Origin: Enterococcus alcedinis
Lineage (GTDB): Bacteria > Bacillota > Bacilli > Lactobacillales > Enterococcaceae
DNA length: 64,000 nt
NCBI RefSeq assembly: GCF_014635985.1
Contig: NZ_BMDT01000007.1
Location: forward strand, 62,001 to 126,000
Direction: 5' to 3'
A program made the translations under genes and the position numbers. This document shows, in pieces, positions 1 through 8,599 of the stretch (positions are counted from its first letter, which is position 1; the number at the start of each line of letters is the position of its first letter). The notes beneath the pieces were generated by a model that ran no database searches, was not told the origin of the DNA, and saw only the letters and a program-made list of their open reading frames with translations.

Positions 1-1
1 T

Positions 2-1582
2 TGGGGGTTTATTAATGTCGTTGCGAGTTTACAATTTAAAGAATTACATTTACTATTGGATGGACTTGAACAGGCATTAATCTCCTATTTATTACCGCTT
101 TTGATTGGTTATACTGGAGGAAAGCAGGTTGAAGCAAGTCGTGGAGGAACGATTGCTGGGATTGCCACGATTGGTATGATTATTGGAACCAATAGTCCAC
201 AAATCATTGGGGCGATGATCATTGGTCCACTTTCCGTTTGGAGTTATGTATTCATCAAAAAATATTGGCTGGATCGATTAAAAGATGGTTATGAGATGGT
301 GGCTAATAATATTTTAGCAGGGTTAGTTGGTGGTGTATGGTGTCTTACGGCGATTTTTTTAATCGCACCGGTGATTAATTGGTTGATGCAGGCATCCGCA
401 ATTTTAATTCTCTGGTTTATCGATTTGAAACTTTTACCGGCGGTTAGTTTGGTGATTGAACCATTAAAAGTCTTCTTTTTCAATAATACAATCAATCATG
501 GCGTGCTAACACCGCTTGGTTTATCGATGGTTAAAAAAACAGGCCAATCCGTGCTTTTTTTATTAGAAACAAATCCAGGTCCAGGTTTAGGGATCTTACT
601 TGCTTATTACCGCTATGGAAAAAAGAAAGCGCAATCAGGTGGTGCCGCGTTGATTCATGTATTTGGGGGAATTCACGAGGTCTATTTCCCATATGTTTTA
701 ATGGAACCACGCTTATTTGTCGCTTTGATTGTATCCGGAGTATCAGGAACCGCTATCTTCCAATGGTTTGATGTCGGGCTGAAGCATCCTGTTTCACCAG
801 GTTCATTGATTTTAATTGTGACAAGTACACCGCTGACAAAATGGCTGGGTTTAATTTTAGGAATAATAATCAGTACATTGATCTCTTTTTCAATTGCTAA
901 ATTTTATTTGAAACGAAGAAGTTGGGAGGAAATCAGTTTGAAAGAAGTCGAGGAGCGGTTGGATTCATCACAAGCGATTACCCGGATTATTGTGGCTTGT
1001 GATGCTGGAATTGGTTCAAGTGCCATGGGAGCAAGTCTTTTGCGTCGAACGCTACAGCAAGAGCAAATGGACTATTTTGTCGATTACCAATCCGTTTACA
1101 CACTAGATAACCGCCAAGATACCCTTGTGCTTGTTCATCCACAATTAAAAAAAGTGGCTAAAAGCAAAGCGCCGGCTTCACGAATCCTTACGATAGAAAA
1201 TTTTTTGGATACAAAAATGATGTACCAACGAGTGAATGAGGCGTTAGGTGCGTATCAGCCAACGTCAAAAGATCGTGTCGAGCCTTTCGAATTGAAAAAA
1301 GAAACGTTGAAAATCGTCTTACTCTATGCGGATAATATTAGAGGTTCTCAAACCATGGCAATTGAACGCATGAGGCAAATAGCAAAGCACCATCAAAAAA
1401 AGGTTGAATTTACGAAGGAAGCAATTGAGCATTTAGAAGTTAAAAAAGATCGGTTGTATATTTTTACCGATGAATTATTGGAACAACATCCAAAATTGAA
1501 AAGGGTAAAAAAGAAACTTGTGGTGCAAGATTTCTTGCAGACAACCGAATTTGAAATATGGTTAGGGGAGGAGGAAGTTTGA
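2..1582 (+). CDS. mtlA: Mannitol-type PTS EIICB, copy 1 (5' end outside window)
   Basis: Membrane permease of the mannitol phosphotransferase system, which imports and phosphorylates the hexitol. The reading frame is open to the left window edge, so the N-terminus (roughly 40 residues, judged from the paralogue at 4222) is missing. The TTG at 56 is only an internal codon. Visible parts are an EIIC membrane domain with the NHGVLTPLG and GGIHEVYFPYV signatures, then an EIIB domain with the phospho-cysteine in IIVACDAGIGSS (TGT at 998). A second EIIB-like unit of about 90 residues follows, with Tyr (codon at 1325) where the Cys should be. Stop and mtlR start share a base (TGATG), so translation is probably coupled. 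It is closely related to the downstream mtlA. Its substrate could be mannitol or a related hexitol. Confidence 0.9.
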   Translation, partial: WGFINVVASLQFKELHLLLDGLEQALISYLLPLLIGYTGGKQVEASRGGTIAGIATIGMIIGTNSPQIIGAMIIGPLSVWSYVFIKKYWLDRLKDGYEMVANNILAGLVGGVWCLTAIFLIAPVINWLMQASAILILWFIDLKLLPAVSLVIEPLKVFFFNNTINHGVLTPLGLSMVKKTGQSVLFLLETNPGPGLGILLAYYRYGKKKAQSGGAALIHVFGGIHEVYFPYVLMEPRLFVALIVSGVSGTAIFQWFDVGLKHPVSPGSLILIVTSTPLTKWLGLILGIIISTLISFSIAKFYLKRRSWEEISLKEVEERLDSSQAITRIIVACDAGIGSSAMGASLLRRTLQQEQMDYFVDYQSVYTLDNRQDTLVLVHPQLKKVAKSKAPASRILTIENFLDTKMMYQRVNEALGAYQPTSKDRVEPFELKKETLKIVLLYADNIRGSQTMAIERMRQIAKHHQKKVEFTKEAIEHLEVKKDRLYIFTDELLEQHPKLKRVKKKLVVQDFLQTTEFEIWLGEEEV

Positions 1583-3615
1583 TGTTTTTGTCTCCTAGAG
1601 AAAAAGAATTATTAACAGAACTAGTCAATCAGCCAAACGGGGTTTCGATTAATCAGATGATATCCCTTTTAAAGGTTAGTAAACGTACAGTCTATCGTGA
1701 ACTTGAAACGTTAACTGAGACATTAGAAAAAGCAACTATTCAGTTGAATAAAGCGGGGCGTGGAAAGTATCAATTATTAGCGGATGAAGAGGGATTACGT
1801 AAGATTCATCAGGCGTTAAAAAGTGAGAATTGGCTAGAAATCCCAGCGGAACAGCGACAACGCTTACTATTATTTGAATTGTTAATGACAGAAAAACCAA
1901 TTGCGATAGCGATTTTCCTAGATACTTATTTGATTAGTCATACAACCTTCTATTCAGACATTAAGCAATTGGAACTGCGTTTAGCTAAGTTACCTTTAAA
2001 AATTGTGAGAAACGGTGGTTACGAGATTGAAGGCTCCGAAAAATATCGTCGTTTACTGATGGCAAGTATTTTAGAACAAGAAATTAATGAGTATCAGCTC
2101 TTTCATTATGAAAAAGCGCAAGCGAAGCAGAACACCTTCTTTTCGTTTCTAAATGAATCGCATTTATTATTTGTGCGTGAGTTAATTTTAACAGAAATCA
2201 AAGCAACGTTGCCTCAATTGAGTGATCGCAAATTAGCTCATTTATGTTTTGTTTTAGTTTTAACCATCCATCGTGTCAAACAAGAACATTTAATTATCGA
2301 AGAAGCTTACTTAGAGGCATTGAACAAAGAGATGCTCAATATTAGTAAACGAATTTTTGCCAAATTAGCAATGGAAACCAAACAATTATATCCAGTGAAT
2401 GAGATTGTTTTTTTTGCGAGCTTGTTAAGTGACTTTGGTAGTTCATTTGAAGAGGATTTCTTTGAAGAAAACTTCGATACGGAACTGGCCTATCAAGTGA
2501 AGCAATTGATCGAGAATGTGAGTCGCGAGACAGAGGTCGATTTTTTTGAAGATTCTCACTTGTATAAGATGTTGCTGACGCATTTATCGGGTATTTCTTC
2601 ACGGGTGATTTTGGAAGAAGAGACGTTGACGAATCCGATTTTGGAGCGCATTATGGAGCAATATGAAGAGGTAGCGCAGGGGATTCGTCAGTCGTTACCG
2701 CTTGTTTTTCCGGATCTTAAAATATCCGAGGAAGAAATTGCGTATATGGTCTTACACTTTGCCAATTCACTTGAACGAAGCCCTAAAACGATGGCTGTCG
2801 ATGTTGCGGGTTTTTCACCAAGTGGACTAGCCTCAACAAGTATGCTAGAAATGAAATTACGACGCTATTTTCCTTTTGTCGATCAAATTCATTTCTTTAG
2901 CCTGGCAGATTTAGGAACCGTCGATTTAGAAAATGATTATGATATCGTTGTGTCGACTTCCTTACTGGCTGGATACAGCGGTAAATACCAATTGGTTTCA
3001 CCTTTGTTACTTGAAGATGAGGTCAAGCAATTAAAAGAAGAATTCAAAAAAATTAGTCGCACACAAAACAGAGCAAGAAAGAAGCGCAGTGTTTCAGAAG
3101 CGGTTCGACCTTCATATGAAGACGTACGTGATTTTATGGAACATGTAAATGAACTACTCCGTTTGTTCTCGATTCATTCGATTAACAATGATCAAACCAT
3201 CGAAAGTCTTGTTCAAAAATTGGTACAAATACTACCAAGCGAAGTAGTGAATGATGCTCAAAAAACACAAGAGAAGTTATTGAAACGCTTAAAGCAATCA
3301 CCTGTAGGTATTCCTGGAACAGCGATGGCACTTTTCCATGCATCGACAAGTGGTGTCAATCGACCCATCTTTTCTATCATCGATTTAGAAGTGCCAATTA
3401 CAATCGTAGGTATGGATCGTCAAGACATGCGACTGTATCGTGTCCTATTAATGTTGGCGCCAAAAGAATTAACAGCGATTGAAAGTCAATTACTCGGGAA
3501 AATTAGTGGATCGATTATTATGAATGATTTATATACTGAAATTTTCCATACAGGCAATCAAGCGATTGTCTATCAACTGCTTTCGTCGTTACTCGTTGAA
3601 AAAATGACACCATAG
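1582..3615 (+). CDS. mtlR: MtlR, PRD-containing mannitol operon activator
   Basis: DNA-binding transcription activator of mannitol genes, controlled by PTS phosphorylation. The order is N-terminal DeoR-like helix-turn-helix plus a second HTH (to about residue 170), two PRDs (about 180-400), an EIIB-Gat-like domain (about 405-500) and a C-terminal EIIA-Mtl-like domain with its His at residue 586 (ALFHAST). The EIIB-like motif reads GFSPSGLASTSML, with Ser412 at the position where B. subtilis MtlR has the regulatory Cys419. I chose the ATG at 1582 because GGAGGAGG lies 7 bases upstream; an ATG at 1558 would precede that site. The gene sits between the copy-1 EIICB and EIIA genes, the order seen in mtlA-mtlR-mtlF operons of other Firmicutes. 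Confidence 0.93.
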   Translation: MFLSPREKELLTELVNQPNGVSINQMISLLKVSKRTVYRELETLTETLEKATIQLNKAGRGKYQLLADEEGLRKIHQALKSENWLEIPAEQRQRLLLFELLMTEKPIAIAIFLDTYLISHTTFYSDIKQLELRLAKLPLKIVRNGGYEIEGSEKYRRLLMASILEQEINEYQLFHYEKAQAKQNTFFSFLNESHLLFVRELILTEIKATLPQLSDRKLAHLCFVLVLTIHRVKQEHLIIEEAYLEALNKEMLNISKRIFAKLAMETKQLYPVNEIVFFASLLSDFGSSFEEDFFEENFDTELAYQVKQLIENVSRETEVDFFEDSHLYKMLLTHLSGISSRVILEEETLTNPILERIMEQYEEVAQGIRQSLPLVFPDLKISEEEIAYMVLHFANSLERSPKTMAVDVAGFSPSGLASTSMLEMKLRRYFPFVDQIHFFSLADLGTVDLENDYDIVVSTSLLAGYSGKYQLVSPLLLEDEVKQLKEEFKKISRTQNRARKKRSVSEAVRPSYEDVRDFMEHVNELLRLFSIHSINNDQTIESLVQKLVQILPSEVVNDAQKTQEKLLKRLKQSPVGIPGTAMALFHASTSGVNRPIFSIIDLEVPITIVGMDRQDMRLYRVLLMLAPKELTAIESQLLGKISGSIIMNDLYTEIFHTGNQAIVYQLLSSLLVEKMTP

Positions 3616-3629
3616 AAGGAGGGGAGAAC

Positions 3630-4067
3630 ATGTGGAATTTGTCTGAGGAGGATTTATTTTTAAATGCCTCTTTTCGCTCTGCTAGTGATGCGATTGCTTT
3701 TGCAGGAGAAAAATTGGCGGATCGTGGCTATGTAGAATCGACTTATATTGCTGAGATGCAACAACGCCACGAGCAAGTCAGTGTTTATATTGGTAATTTT
3801 GTTGCATTACCACATGCGGATGTTCAAGATGGGAATTTATTAAAAGAAGGAATGATTTTGATACAAGTTCCAGATGGTGTGAATTTTGGAACAACTAATA
3901 AAAGGCAAATAGCCACAATTGTTGTGGCTATCGCTCTTAAAAAATGGACGCAATTGACGGTTTTGCAAGAACTTGCCTTGTTTTTTTCTGATTTAGAAAA
4001 TGTTCGAAAGATAAGTGATGCCACCACAAAACAAGAAGTCATCGGTTGTTTGAAACTAGCAAAATAG
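3630..4067 (+). CDS. mtlF: Mannitol-type PTS EIIA, copy 1
   Basis: Cytoplasmic EIIA component that passes phosphate from HPr to EIIB. It has 145 residues, the usual length, and belongs to the fructose/mannitol EIIA fold. The phosphorylated His is His62 in ALPHAD, followed by the family signature VPDGVNFG. The ribosome site AGGAGGGG is well placed. The gene follows mtlR after 14 bases and is closed by a strong terminator, so EIICB, MtlR and EIIA of this copy form one transcription unit without an mtlD. It differs from the second EIIA at 6003 around the active site (PHAD against PHGT), which may affect partner choice; that is inference. Confidence 0.92.
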   Translation: MWNLSEEDLFLNASFRSASDAIAFAGEKLADRGYVESTYIAEMQQRHEQVSVYIGNFVALPHADVQDGNLLKEGMILIQVPDGVNFGTTNKRQIATIVVAIALKKWTQLTVLQELALFFSDLENVRKISDATTKQEVIGCLKLAK

Positions 4068-4077
4068 AAAGTAATAG

Positions 4078-4120
4078 AAAGCTCTTTAAGTGCCGTTCAT
4101 GGCATTTAAAGAGCTTTTTT
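4078..4120 (+). terminator. Terminator after mtlR-mtlF copy 1
   Basis: Hairpin with arms GCTCTTTAAGTGCC and GGCATTTAAAGAGC around a 6-base loop (one mismatch), followed by six T. It separates the copy-1 mannitol genes from the second operon. Confidence 0.9.
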
Positions 4121-4124
4121 AGTT

Positions 4125-4183
4125 TTGGCACGATTGTTTATGCCAAAGTACGACTATTTAACGTTATTGAAAGGGGATACAAT
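4125..4183 (+). promoter_or_regulatory. Candidate MtlR operator and mtlA promoter
   Basis: The inverted repeat TTGGCA-N10-TGCCAA (4125-4146) resembles the published MtlR site TTGNCACA-N4-TGTGNCAA, with two extra bases in the middle. A TACAAT -10 lies at 4178-4183, with no good -35 at 4155-4160, as expected for an activator-dependent promoter with the operator just upstream of -35. A cre-like sequence with two central mismatches (4168-4181) overlaps the -10 and could allow CcpA control; this part is weak. Confidence 0.6.
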
Positions 4184-4221
4184 TTGGTTATCAAAGCTTA
4201 ACAAATAAGGAGGAAATAAAA

Positions 4222-5985
4222 ATGCAAACGACAAGTGTTGGAGGGAAAGGATCTTTGAAAGCAAAGATTCAAAGGTTAGGTAGCACGTTATCAAGTATGA
4301 TCATGCCTAACATTGGCGCATTGATTGCATGGGGTGTTTTAACGGCATTATTTATACCAGATGGTTATTTACCAAATGAAAAGTTAGCAACAATGGTTGG
4401 TCCGATGTTAACCTATTTAATTCCAATTTTAATTGGGTACACCGGCGGAAAAGTCATTGCCGGAGAACGCGGTGCGGTCGTTGGTGGAATTGCCACGATG
4501 GGGGTCATTGTAGGAACGGATATTCCGATGATGCTTGGGGCGATGATTATGGGACCATTCGCTGGGTATTCTATGAAGCAGTTTGATAAGTATTTTCAAC
4601 ATCGCATTAAAGCTGGTTTTGAAATGCTTGTCAATAACTTCTCAGCTGGACTGATTGGTTTTGCCTTAGCGATTCTAGGTTTTGTGATTATCGGTCCTGT
4701 TGTAAATACGTTAACAACGGCGATGGCAACGGGTGTGGATGTGATTTTAAATGCTCATTTAATTCCATTAGCGAATATCTTTATTGAGCCAGCAAAGATT
4801 TTGTTTTTAAATAATGCGATTAACCACGGGATTTTAACGCCGCTTGGTACGGAACAAGCAGTTGAAACGGGTCGCTCAATCTTGTTTTTACTAGAAGCTA
4901 ACCCGGGACCAGGTTTAGGTATTTTACTTGCCTTTATGTTCTTTGGTAAAGGTGCAGCGAAGTCATCATCACCAGGTGCAATCTTAATTCACTTTTTCGG
5001 AGGGATTCATGAAATTTACTTCCCGTACGTAATGATGAAACCGTTATTGTTTCTAGCAGTGATTGCGGGAGGGATTACCGGTAGCTTTACGTTGCAAGCG
5101 TTAGGTGCAGGTTTACGAGCGCCGGCTTCACCAGGATCCATTATTGCTATTATGGCAATGGCACCTCAAGGAGGGCATATTCCAGTACTCCTAGGCGTAG
5201 CAGTAGCAACCGTTACATCATTTGCCATAGCAGCAATGATTTTAAAAGCCGATCACAATGATTTGGAAGATAATTTCGCGGCGAATGTGGCAGCAACACA
5301 AGCAGCCAAATCAGCTTCAAAAGGAATCAGTCCATCAGCAACGATTCAAAATGCTGGTTCGATTCAAAAAATTATCTTTGCTTGTGATGCAGGAATGGGT
5401 TCTAGTGCAATGGGGGCGTCTATTCTACGTAAGAAAGTTAAAGAAGCGAACTTACCACAAAATGTAACCAACAGTGCGATTAATAATTTAATGGATGATC
5501 CATCGAGCTTGATTGTTACGCAAGAAGAGTTACATGAACGTGCGAAACAAAAAGCACCGAATGCAACATTCGTTTCGGTAGAAAACTTTTTGAACTCGCC
5601 TCGTTACGATGAAATTATTGCTGGATTACTAGGAGAAACAAGTGAAAAACCACTTGAAAAAACCAATGAAACACAAAAATCACCGGCCGTGTTGGAACCA
5701 GTGACTGAAATTTATTTGGTCCATGATCAAAGCGAAGGTTCTGCAACAATGGGGTTAAGAATGTTAGAAGAAATTTTACACAAAAATAACCTACGCACTC
5801 CAGTTAAGAAGGTTCGTTATGAGCAACTACAAGCGCAACCGTCGACGTTATTAATCGTTTTGCCAAAATTGAAAGAAGAAGTTAAAAAACAGGCACCAAC
5901 CGCTCAATATTTTGAGGTGGAAAATTTTGTTCAAACAAAAAAATACGAGGTACTTGTTGAACAGTTACAAGCGAGTAAGAGATAA
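4222..5985 (+). CDS. mtlA: Mannitol PTS EIICB (MtlA)
   Basis: Mannitol permease and phosphotransferase in the cytoplasmic membrane; it delivers mannitol 1-phosphate to MtlD. The protein has 587 residues, longer than the roughly 480 of B. subtilis MtlA. EIIC covers about residues 15-345, with NHGILTPLG and [11 protein letters not shown] normal EIIB domain follows, with phospho-Cys388 in [10 protein letters not shown]. After a linker there is a second EIIB-like unit (about 490-585) whose motif [12 protein letters not shown] has His501 at the cysteine position. The ribosome site AAGGAGGAA is 8 bases upstream of the ATG. It heads the mtlA-mtlF-mtlD operon behind the candidate MtlR operator. Confidence 0.95.
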   Translation: MQTTSVGGKGSLKAKIQRLGSTLSSMIMPNIGALIAWGVLTALFIPDGYLPNEKLATMVGPMLTYLIPILIGYTGGKVIAGERGAVVGGIATMGVIVGTDIPMMLGAMIMGPFAGYSMKQFDKYFQHRIKAGFEMLVNNFSAGLIGFALAILGFVIIGPVVNTLTTAMATGVDVILNAHLIPLANIFIEPAKILFLNNAINHGILTPLGTEQAVETGRSILFLLEANPGPGLGILLAFMFFGKGAAKSSSPGAILIHFFGGIHEIYFPYVMMKPLLFLAVIAGGITGSFTLQALGAGLRAPASPGSIIAIMAMAPQGGHIPVLLGVAVATVTSFAIAAMILKADHNDLEDNFAANVAATQAAKSASKGISPSATIQNAGSIQKIIFACDAGMGSSAMGASILRKKVKEANLPQNVTNSAINNLMDDPSSLIVTQEELHERAKQKAPNATFVSVENFLNSPRYDEIIAGLLGETSEKPLEKTNETQKSPAVLEPVTEIYLVHDQSEGSATMGLRMLEEILHKNNLRTPVKKVRYEQLQAQPSTLLIVLPKLKEEVKKQAPTAQYFEVENFVQTKKYEVLVEQLQASKR

Positions 5986-6002
5986 ATTTGGGAGGTAAGG
6001 AA

Positions 6003-6446
6003 ATGAGTGTAATGACATTACCATCAGCAATGGTTGATTTAAATCAGTCATTTCAAACAAAAGAAGAAGCGATTCGTTTTTGTGGTAGAAAACTAGTCGA
6101 TGCAGGCTGTGTTGAAGAAGATTATATTGCAGCGATGATTGAAAGAAATGAAATGCTATCTGTTTATATGGGGAACTTTATCGCGATTCCTCATGGAACA
6201 GATGAAGCGAAGCAATACGTCAAAAAATCAGGTATCTGTGTCGTTCAAGTGCCGGAAGGTGTCAACTTTGGTACGGCAGAAGAGCCGCAAATTGTGACGG
6301 TATTATTTGGGATTGCAGGTGTGGGTGATGATCATCTAGCACTCATCCAACAAATTGCTTTGTATTGTAGCGATGTCAACAATGTTGTGTTGCTAGCGGA
6401 TGCTTTGACTAAAGAGGACATTATTCGCCAGTTACAGACAACTTAA
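6003..6446 (+). CDS. mtlF: Mannitol PTS EIIA (MtlF)
   Basis: Cytoplasmic EIIA-Mtl that phosphorylates the EIIB domain of MtlA. It has 147 residues with active His64 in [10 protein letters not shown], then VPEGVNFG. I chose the ATG at 6003 because the ribosome site GGGAGG (5990-5995) lies between the upstream TTG at 5988 and this ATG. It is 17 bases behind mtlA and 12 before mtlD, so the three genes form one operon. It is the better match of the two EIIA paralogues to the usual PHGT active site. Confidence 0.95.
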   Translation: MSVMTLPSAMVDLNQSFQTKEEAIRFCGRKLVDAGCVEEDYIAAMIERNEMLSVYMGNFIAIPHGTDEAKQYVKKSGICVVQVPEGVNFGTAEEPQIVTVLFGIAGVGDDHLALIQQIALYCSDVNNVVLLADALTKEDIIRQLQTT

Positions 6447-6458
6447 GGGGGAAGCAAA

Positions 6459-7601
6459 ATGAAAGCAGTCCATTTTGGAGCAGGGAATATTGGACGTGGA
6501 TTTATCGGAGAAATATTATATAAGAATGATTTTTCAGTGACATTTATCGATGTGAATGAAGCGATTATTCAAGCATTACAAGAAAGAAACGGTTATGTGA
6601 TTGGTTTAGCGGATGAATCGAAAGAACAGATAGGGATCCATCATGTGACGGGGATTAATAACCAACAAAACCCAGCAGCAGTCATCGAAGCAATTCAAGA
6701 AGCCGATTTGATTACTACTGCGATTGGGCCGAATATTTTACCGTATATCGCGGAGCTTGTCGCACAAGGAATAACAGCAAGAGAGACAGCTGGAATGACA
6801 CAAGCATTGGATGTCATCGCTTGTGAAAATATGATTGGTGGTTCGAGTTATTTTAAAAAAGAAATTTCGAAACACCTTCAAAATACCGATTATTTAGAGA
6901 AATATATTGGGTTTCCAGATGCAGCGGTCGATCGAATTGTGCCAGAGCAACAGCATGAGGATGTTTTATACGTTGAAGTTGAACCATTTTCTGAGTGGGT
7001 GATTAATGATAAACAAGTCAAGAATCCAGCTATCCGCTTAGAAGGGGTCCATTATGTGGAAGATTTGGAGCCATATATTGAACGTAAACTATTCAGTGTC
7101 AATACGGGACATGCTACCGTCGCCTATACTGGTGCGTGGTTTGGTTATGATACAATTGATGCCGCGATGGAAGATAGCCTGGTTTTAGCACAATTAAAAG
7201 CAGTATTATCTGAAACCGGTCAATTATTAGTATCGAAATGGGATTTTGATGCGACGGAACATGCAGCTTATATTCAAAAAATCATCCAACGTTTCAAAAA
7301 TAAATACATTTCAGATGCGATTACTCGCGTTGCGCGGACACCATTGCGTAAATTAGGGAATCAAGAGCGTTTTATTCGCCCGATAGGTGAAATGTTTGAA
7401 CGTGGTCTAGAATCGCCTCATTTATTAGCAACGGTCGGCATGATTTTAAATTATAATGATCCAAACGATGAAGAAAGCCAGAAGTTACAAGTCTTAAAAG
7501 CTGAAAAACCTCTGGAAGAAGTCATCGCGGAAGTAACCGGTGTGACGAATCCAGTATTAATTGAAGAAATGAAAGAAAATGCGTTACGCTATCAAAAATA
7601 A
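6459..7601 (+). CDS. mtlD: Mannitol-1-phosphate 5-dehydrogenase
   Basis: Oxidises mannitol 1-phosphate to fructose 6-phosphate with NAD+, feeding glycolysis; the reverse reaction makes mannitol phosphate. The 380 residues are typical of MtlD. The N-terminus begins at once with the dinucleotide-binding loop HFGAGNIGRGFIGEIL, and the C-terminal half carries the mannitol dehydrogenase helical domain, including the motif SVNTGHATVAY with a conserved His. It is the last gene of mtlA-mtlF-mtlD and the only mtlD in the window, so it must also serve the copy-1 transporter if that one carries mannitol. Confidence 0.97.
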   Translation: MKAVHFGAGNIGRGFIGEILYKNDFSVTFIDVNEAIIQALQERNGYVIGLADESKEQIGIHHVTGINNQQNPAAVIEAIQEADLITTAIGPNILPYIAELVAQGITARETAGMTQALDVIACENMIGGSSYFKKEISKHLQNTDYLEKYIGFPDAAVDRIVPEQQHEDVLYVEVEPFSEWVINDKQVKNPAIRLEGVHYVEDLEPYIERKLFSVNTGHATVAYTGAWFGYDTIDAAMEDSLVLAQLKAVLSETGQLLVSKWDFDATEHAAYIQKIIQRFKNKYISDAITRVARTPLRKLGNQERFIRPIGEMFERGLESPHLLATVGMILNYNDPNDEESQKLQVLKAEKPLEEVIAEVTGVTNPVLIEEMKENALRYQK

Positions 7602-7607
7602 AGAAGT

Positions 7608-7640
7608 TGGGACTGTGACATAAGTTACGGTCTCTTTTTT
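7608..7640 (+). terminator. Terminator after mtlD
   Basis: Arms GGGACTGTGAC (7610-7620) and GTTACGGTCTC, paired with a few G-U pairs over a 4-base loop, then TTTTTT. The GGGACTGTGAC arm recurs in other terminators of this window. Confidence 0.8.
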
Positions 7641-7665
7641 ATGAGAACATTTAATAGATAAATGA

Positions 7666-7771
7666 GTGACAAAAGTCTGCTTTTTTCGAAACTTCACTAA
7701 ATTTGAGCAATTGAGGGTTCCAATTGTTCGAATTTACCTCCAGTTTCTTAGAGAAAAATGACTTTTGTCAC
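7666..7771. repeat. Long imperfect palindrome, 106 bp
   Basis: Perfect 12-bp outer arms GTGACAAAAGTC (7666-7677) and GACTTTTGTCAC (7760-7771) enclose a second pair, CGAAACT/AGTTTC, and an inner near-palindrome with arms AAATTTGAGCAATTG and CAATTGTTCGAATTT around 7 bases. The whole element could fold into one long hairpin with asymmetric loops. It lies between converging genes (mtlD and the DUF4260 gene). It looks like a small non-autonomous repeat element or bidirectional terminator; no coding potential is seen. Confidence 0.7.
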
Positions 7772-7808
7772 ACTTCCAGTTTTTTTGTTATAAGGAAAGT
7801 CTGATTAT

Positions 7809-8162
7809 TTATCGAGTCGATTCGCTTAAGTGTGTTTCTTTGAAATGGGTCATTTTTTTTAGGCCATAACCTAAAGTACGATCCATGAAGATGTGTATGA
7901 ACCAAATCAAGGAGAAAGCGAGTAAAAAATCATTTTTTAAATAATATCCAAGTAAGAGTAAACTCACAGGTAGGGCGATATGATGAAAAATATTGTAGCA
8001 AATCGCACCGATTCTAGGATTAATGACGTAACCAATCATTGAGAGGTCAAATAGAAAGAGTAAACTTATCAGTAAGAAGAATGAAAAATTGAAAATAAGA
8101 AAATAAACAATTAATGTTAAAGTTAACAAACAGAAACTTTCAAATCGCAGCAATTCTTTCAT
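7809..8162 (-). CDS. DUF4260 family membrane protein
   Basis: Small integral membrane protein of 117 residues with about four hydrophobic segments. The closing motif MDRTLGYGLKK followed by F-x-x-THL, and the early NPRIGAICYN segment, match the DUF4260 family as I know it; its biochemical role is unknown. The start overlaps the stop of the upstream merR gene by four bases (ATGA), so it is translated together with the regulator and is probably what that regulator controls. A role in membrane stress or export can only be guessed from this pairing. Confidence 0.8.
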   Translation of the reverse strand: MKELLRFESFCLLTLTLIVYFLIFNFSFFLLISLLFLFDLSMIGYVINPRIGAICYNIFHHIALPVSLLLLGYYLKNDFLLAFSLIWFIHIFMDRTLGYGLKKMTHFKETHLSESTR

Positions 8163-8578
8163 AAGATTTCACCTTCGAATTTTTCAAGTAAGGCAATCAC
8201 TTGTTTCTCATCGCCTCCTTCAGGTGTTTCGACAATGTCTCTTATTTGATTAACAATCGATGCGGCTGTGTTTAGTAAATGACGTTGTTCATTGAGTTGC
8301 TCACTAAAGGTATCAATAAATCGTAAGGTTTCTTTTTTGCAAATGAAGGAAGTTTCTTGGTTTTTTAATTTAATTAAGACCGCAATGTCAGATAAAGGTA
8401 CATTTAGCAACTTCATTTTACGAATGAAATGCAAGTCTTTTATGTCCTTTGATTGATAATCACGATAGCCATTGGTTTGTCTTTGTGGACTTAAGAGACC
8501 GACCTTTTCATAGTAGCGTATCGTTTCTTTCGTTAAATTGGTTAAGATAGCTGTTTCTTGAATATTCATTTGAATCAC
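8159..8578 (-). CDS. MerR-family transcription regulator
   Basis: DNA-binding regulator of about 140 residues. The N-terminal winged helix has the family signature LTKETIRYYEKVGLLSPQR and the wing GYRDYQ, followed by a dimerisation coiled coil. There is a single Cys (SFICKKE), so it is not an obvious metal sensor. The start is uncertain: AAAGG lies 5 bases before GTG 8578 and 14 before ATG 8569, and homologues normally begin near MNIQETA (8569). It overlaps the DUF4260 gene and has its own 19-bp-spacer promoter, so autoregulation by promoter twisting is likely. Confidence 0.9.
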   Translation of the reverse strand: MIQMNIQETAILTNLTKETIRYYEKVGLLSPQRQTNGYRDYQSKDIKDLHFIRKMKLLNVPLSDIAVLIKLKNQETSFICKKETLRFIDTFSEQLNEQRHLLNTAASIVNQIRDIVETPEGGDEKQVIALLEKFEGEIL

Positions 8579-8599
8579 CAACACCTTTCATTTGTCATT

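Noticed and set aside
56-58. TTG at 56 as a true start of the first EIICB
   Set aside because: The frame is open to the left edge and the upstream residues continue the homology to the second MtlA, so the gene simply begins before the window.
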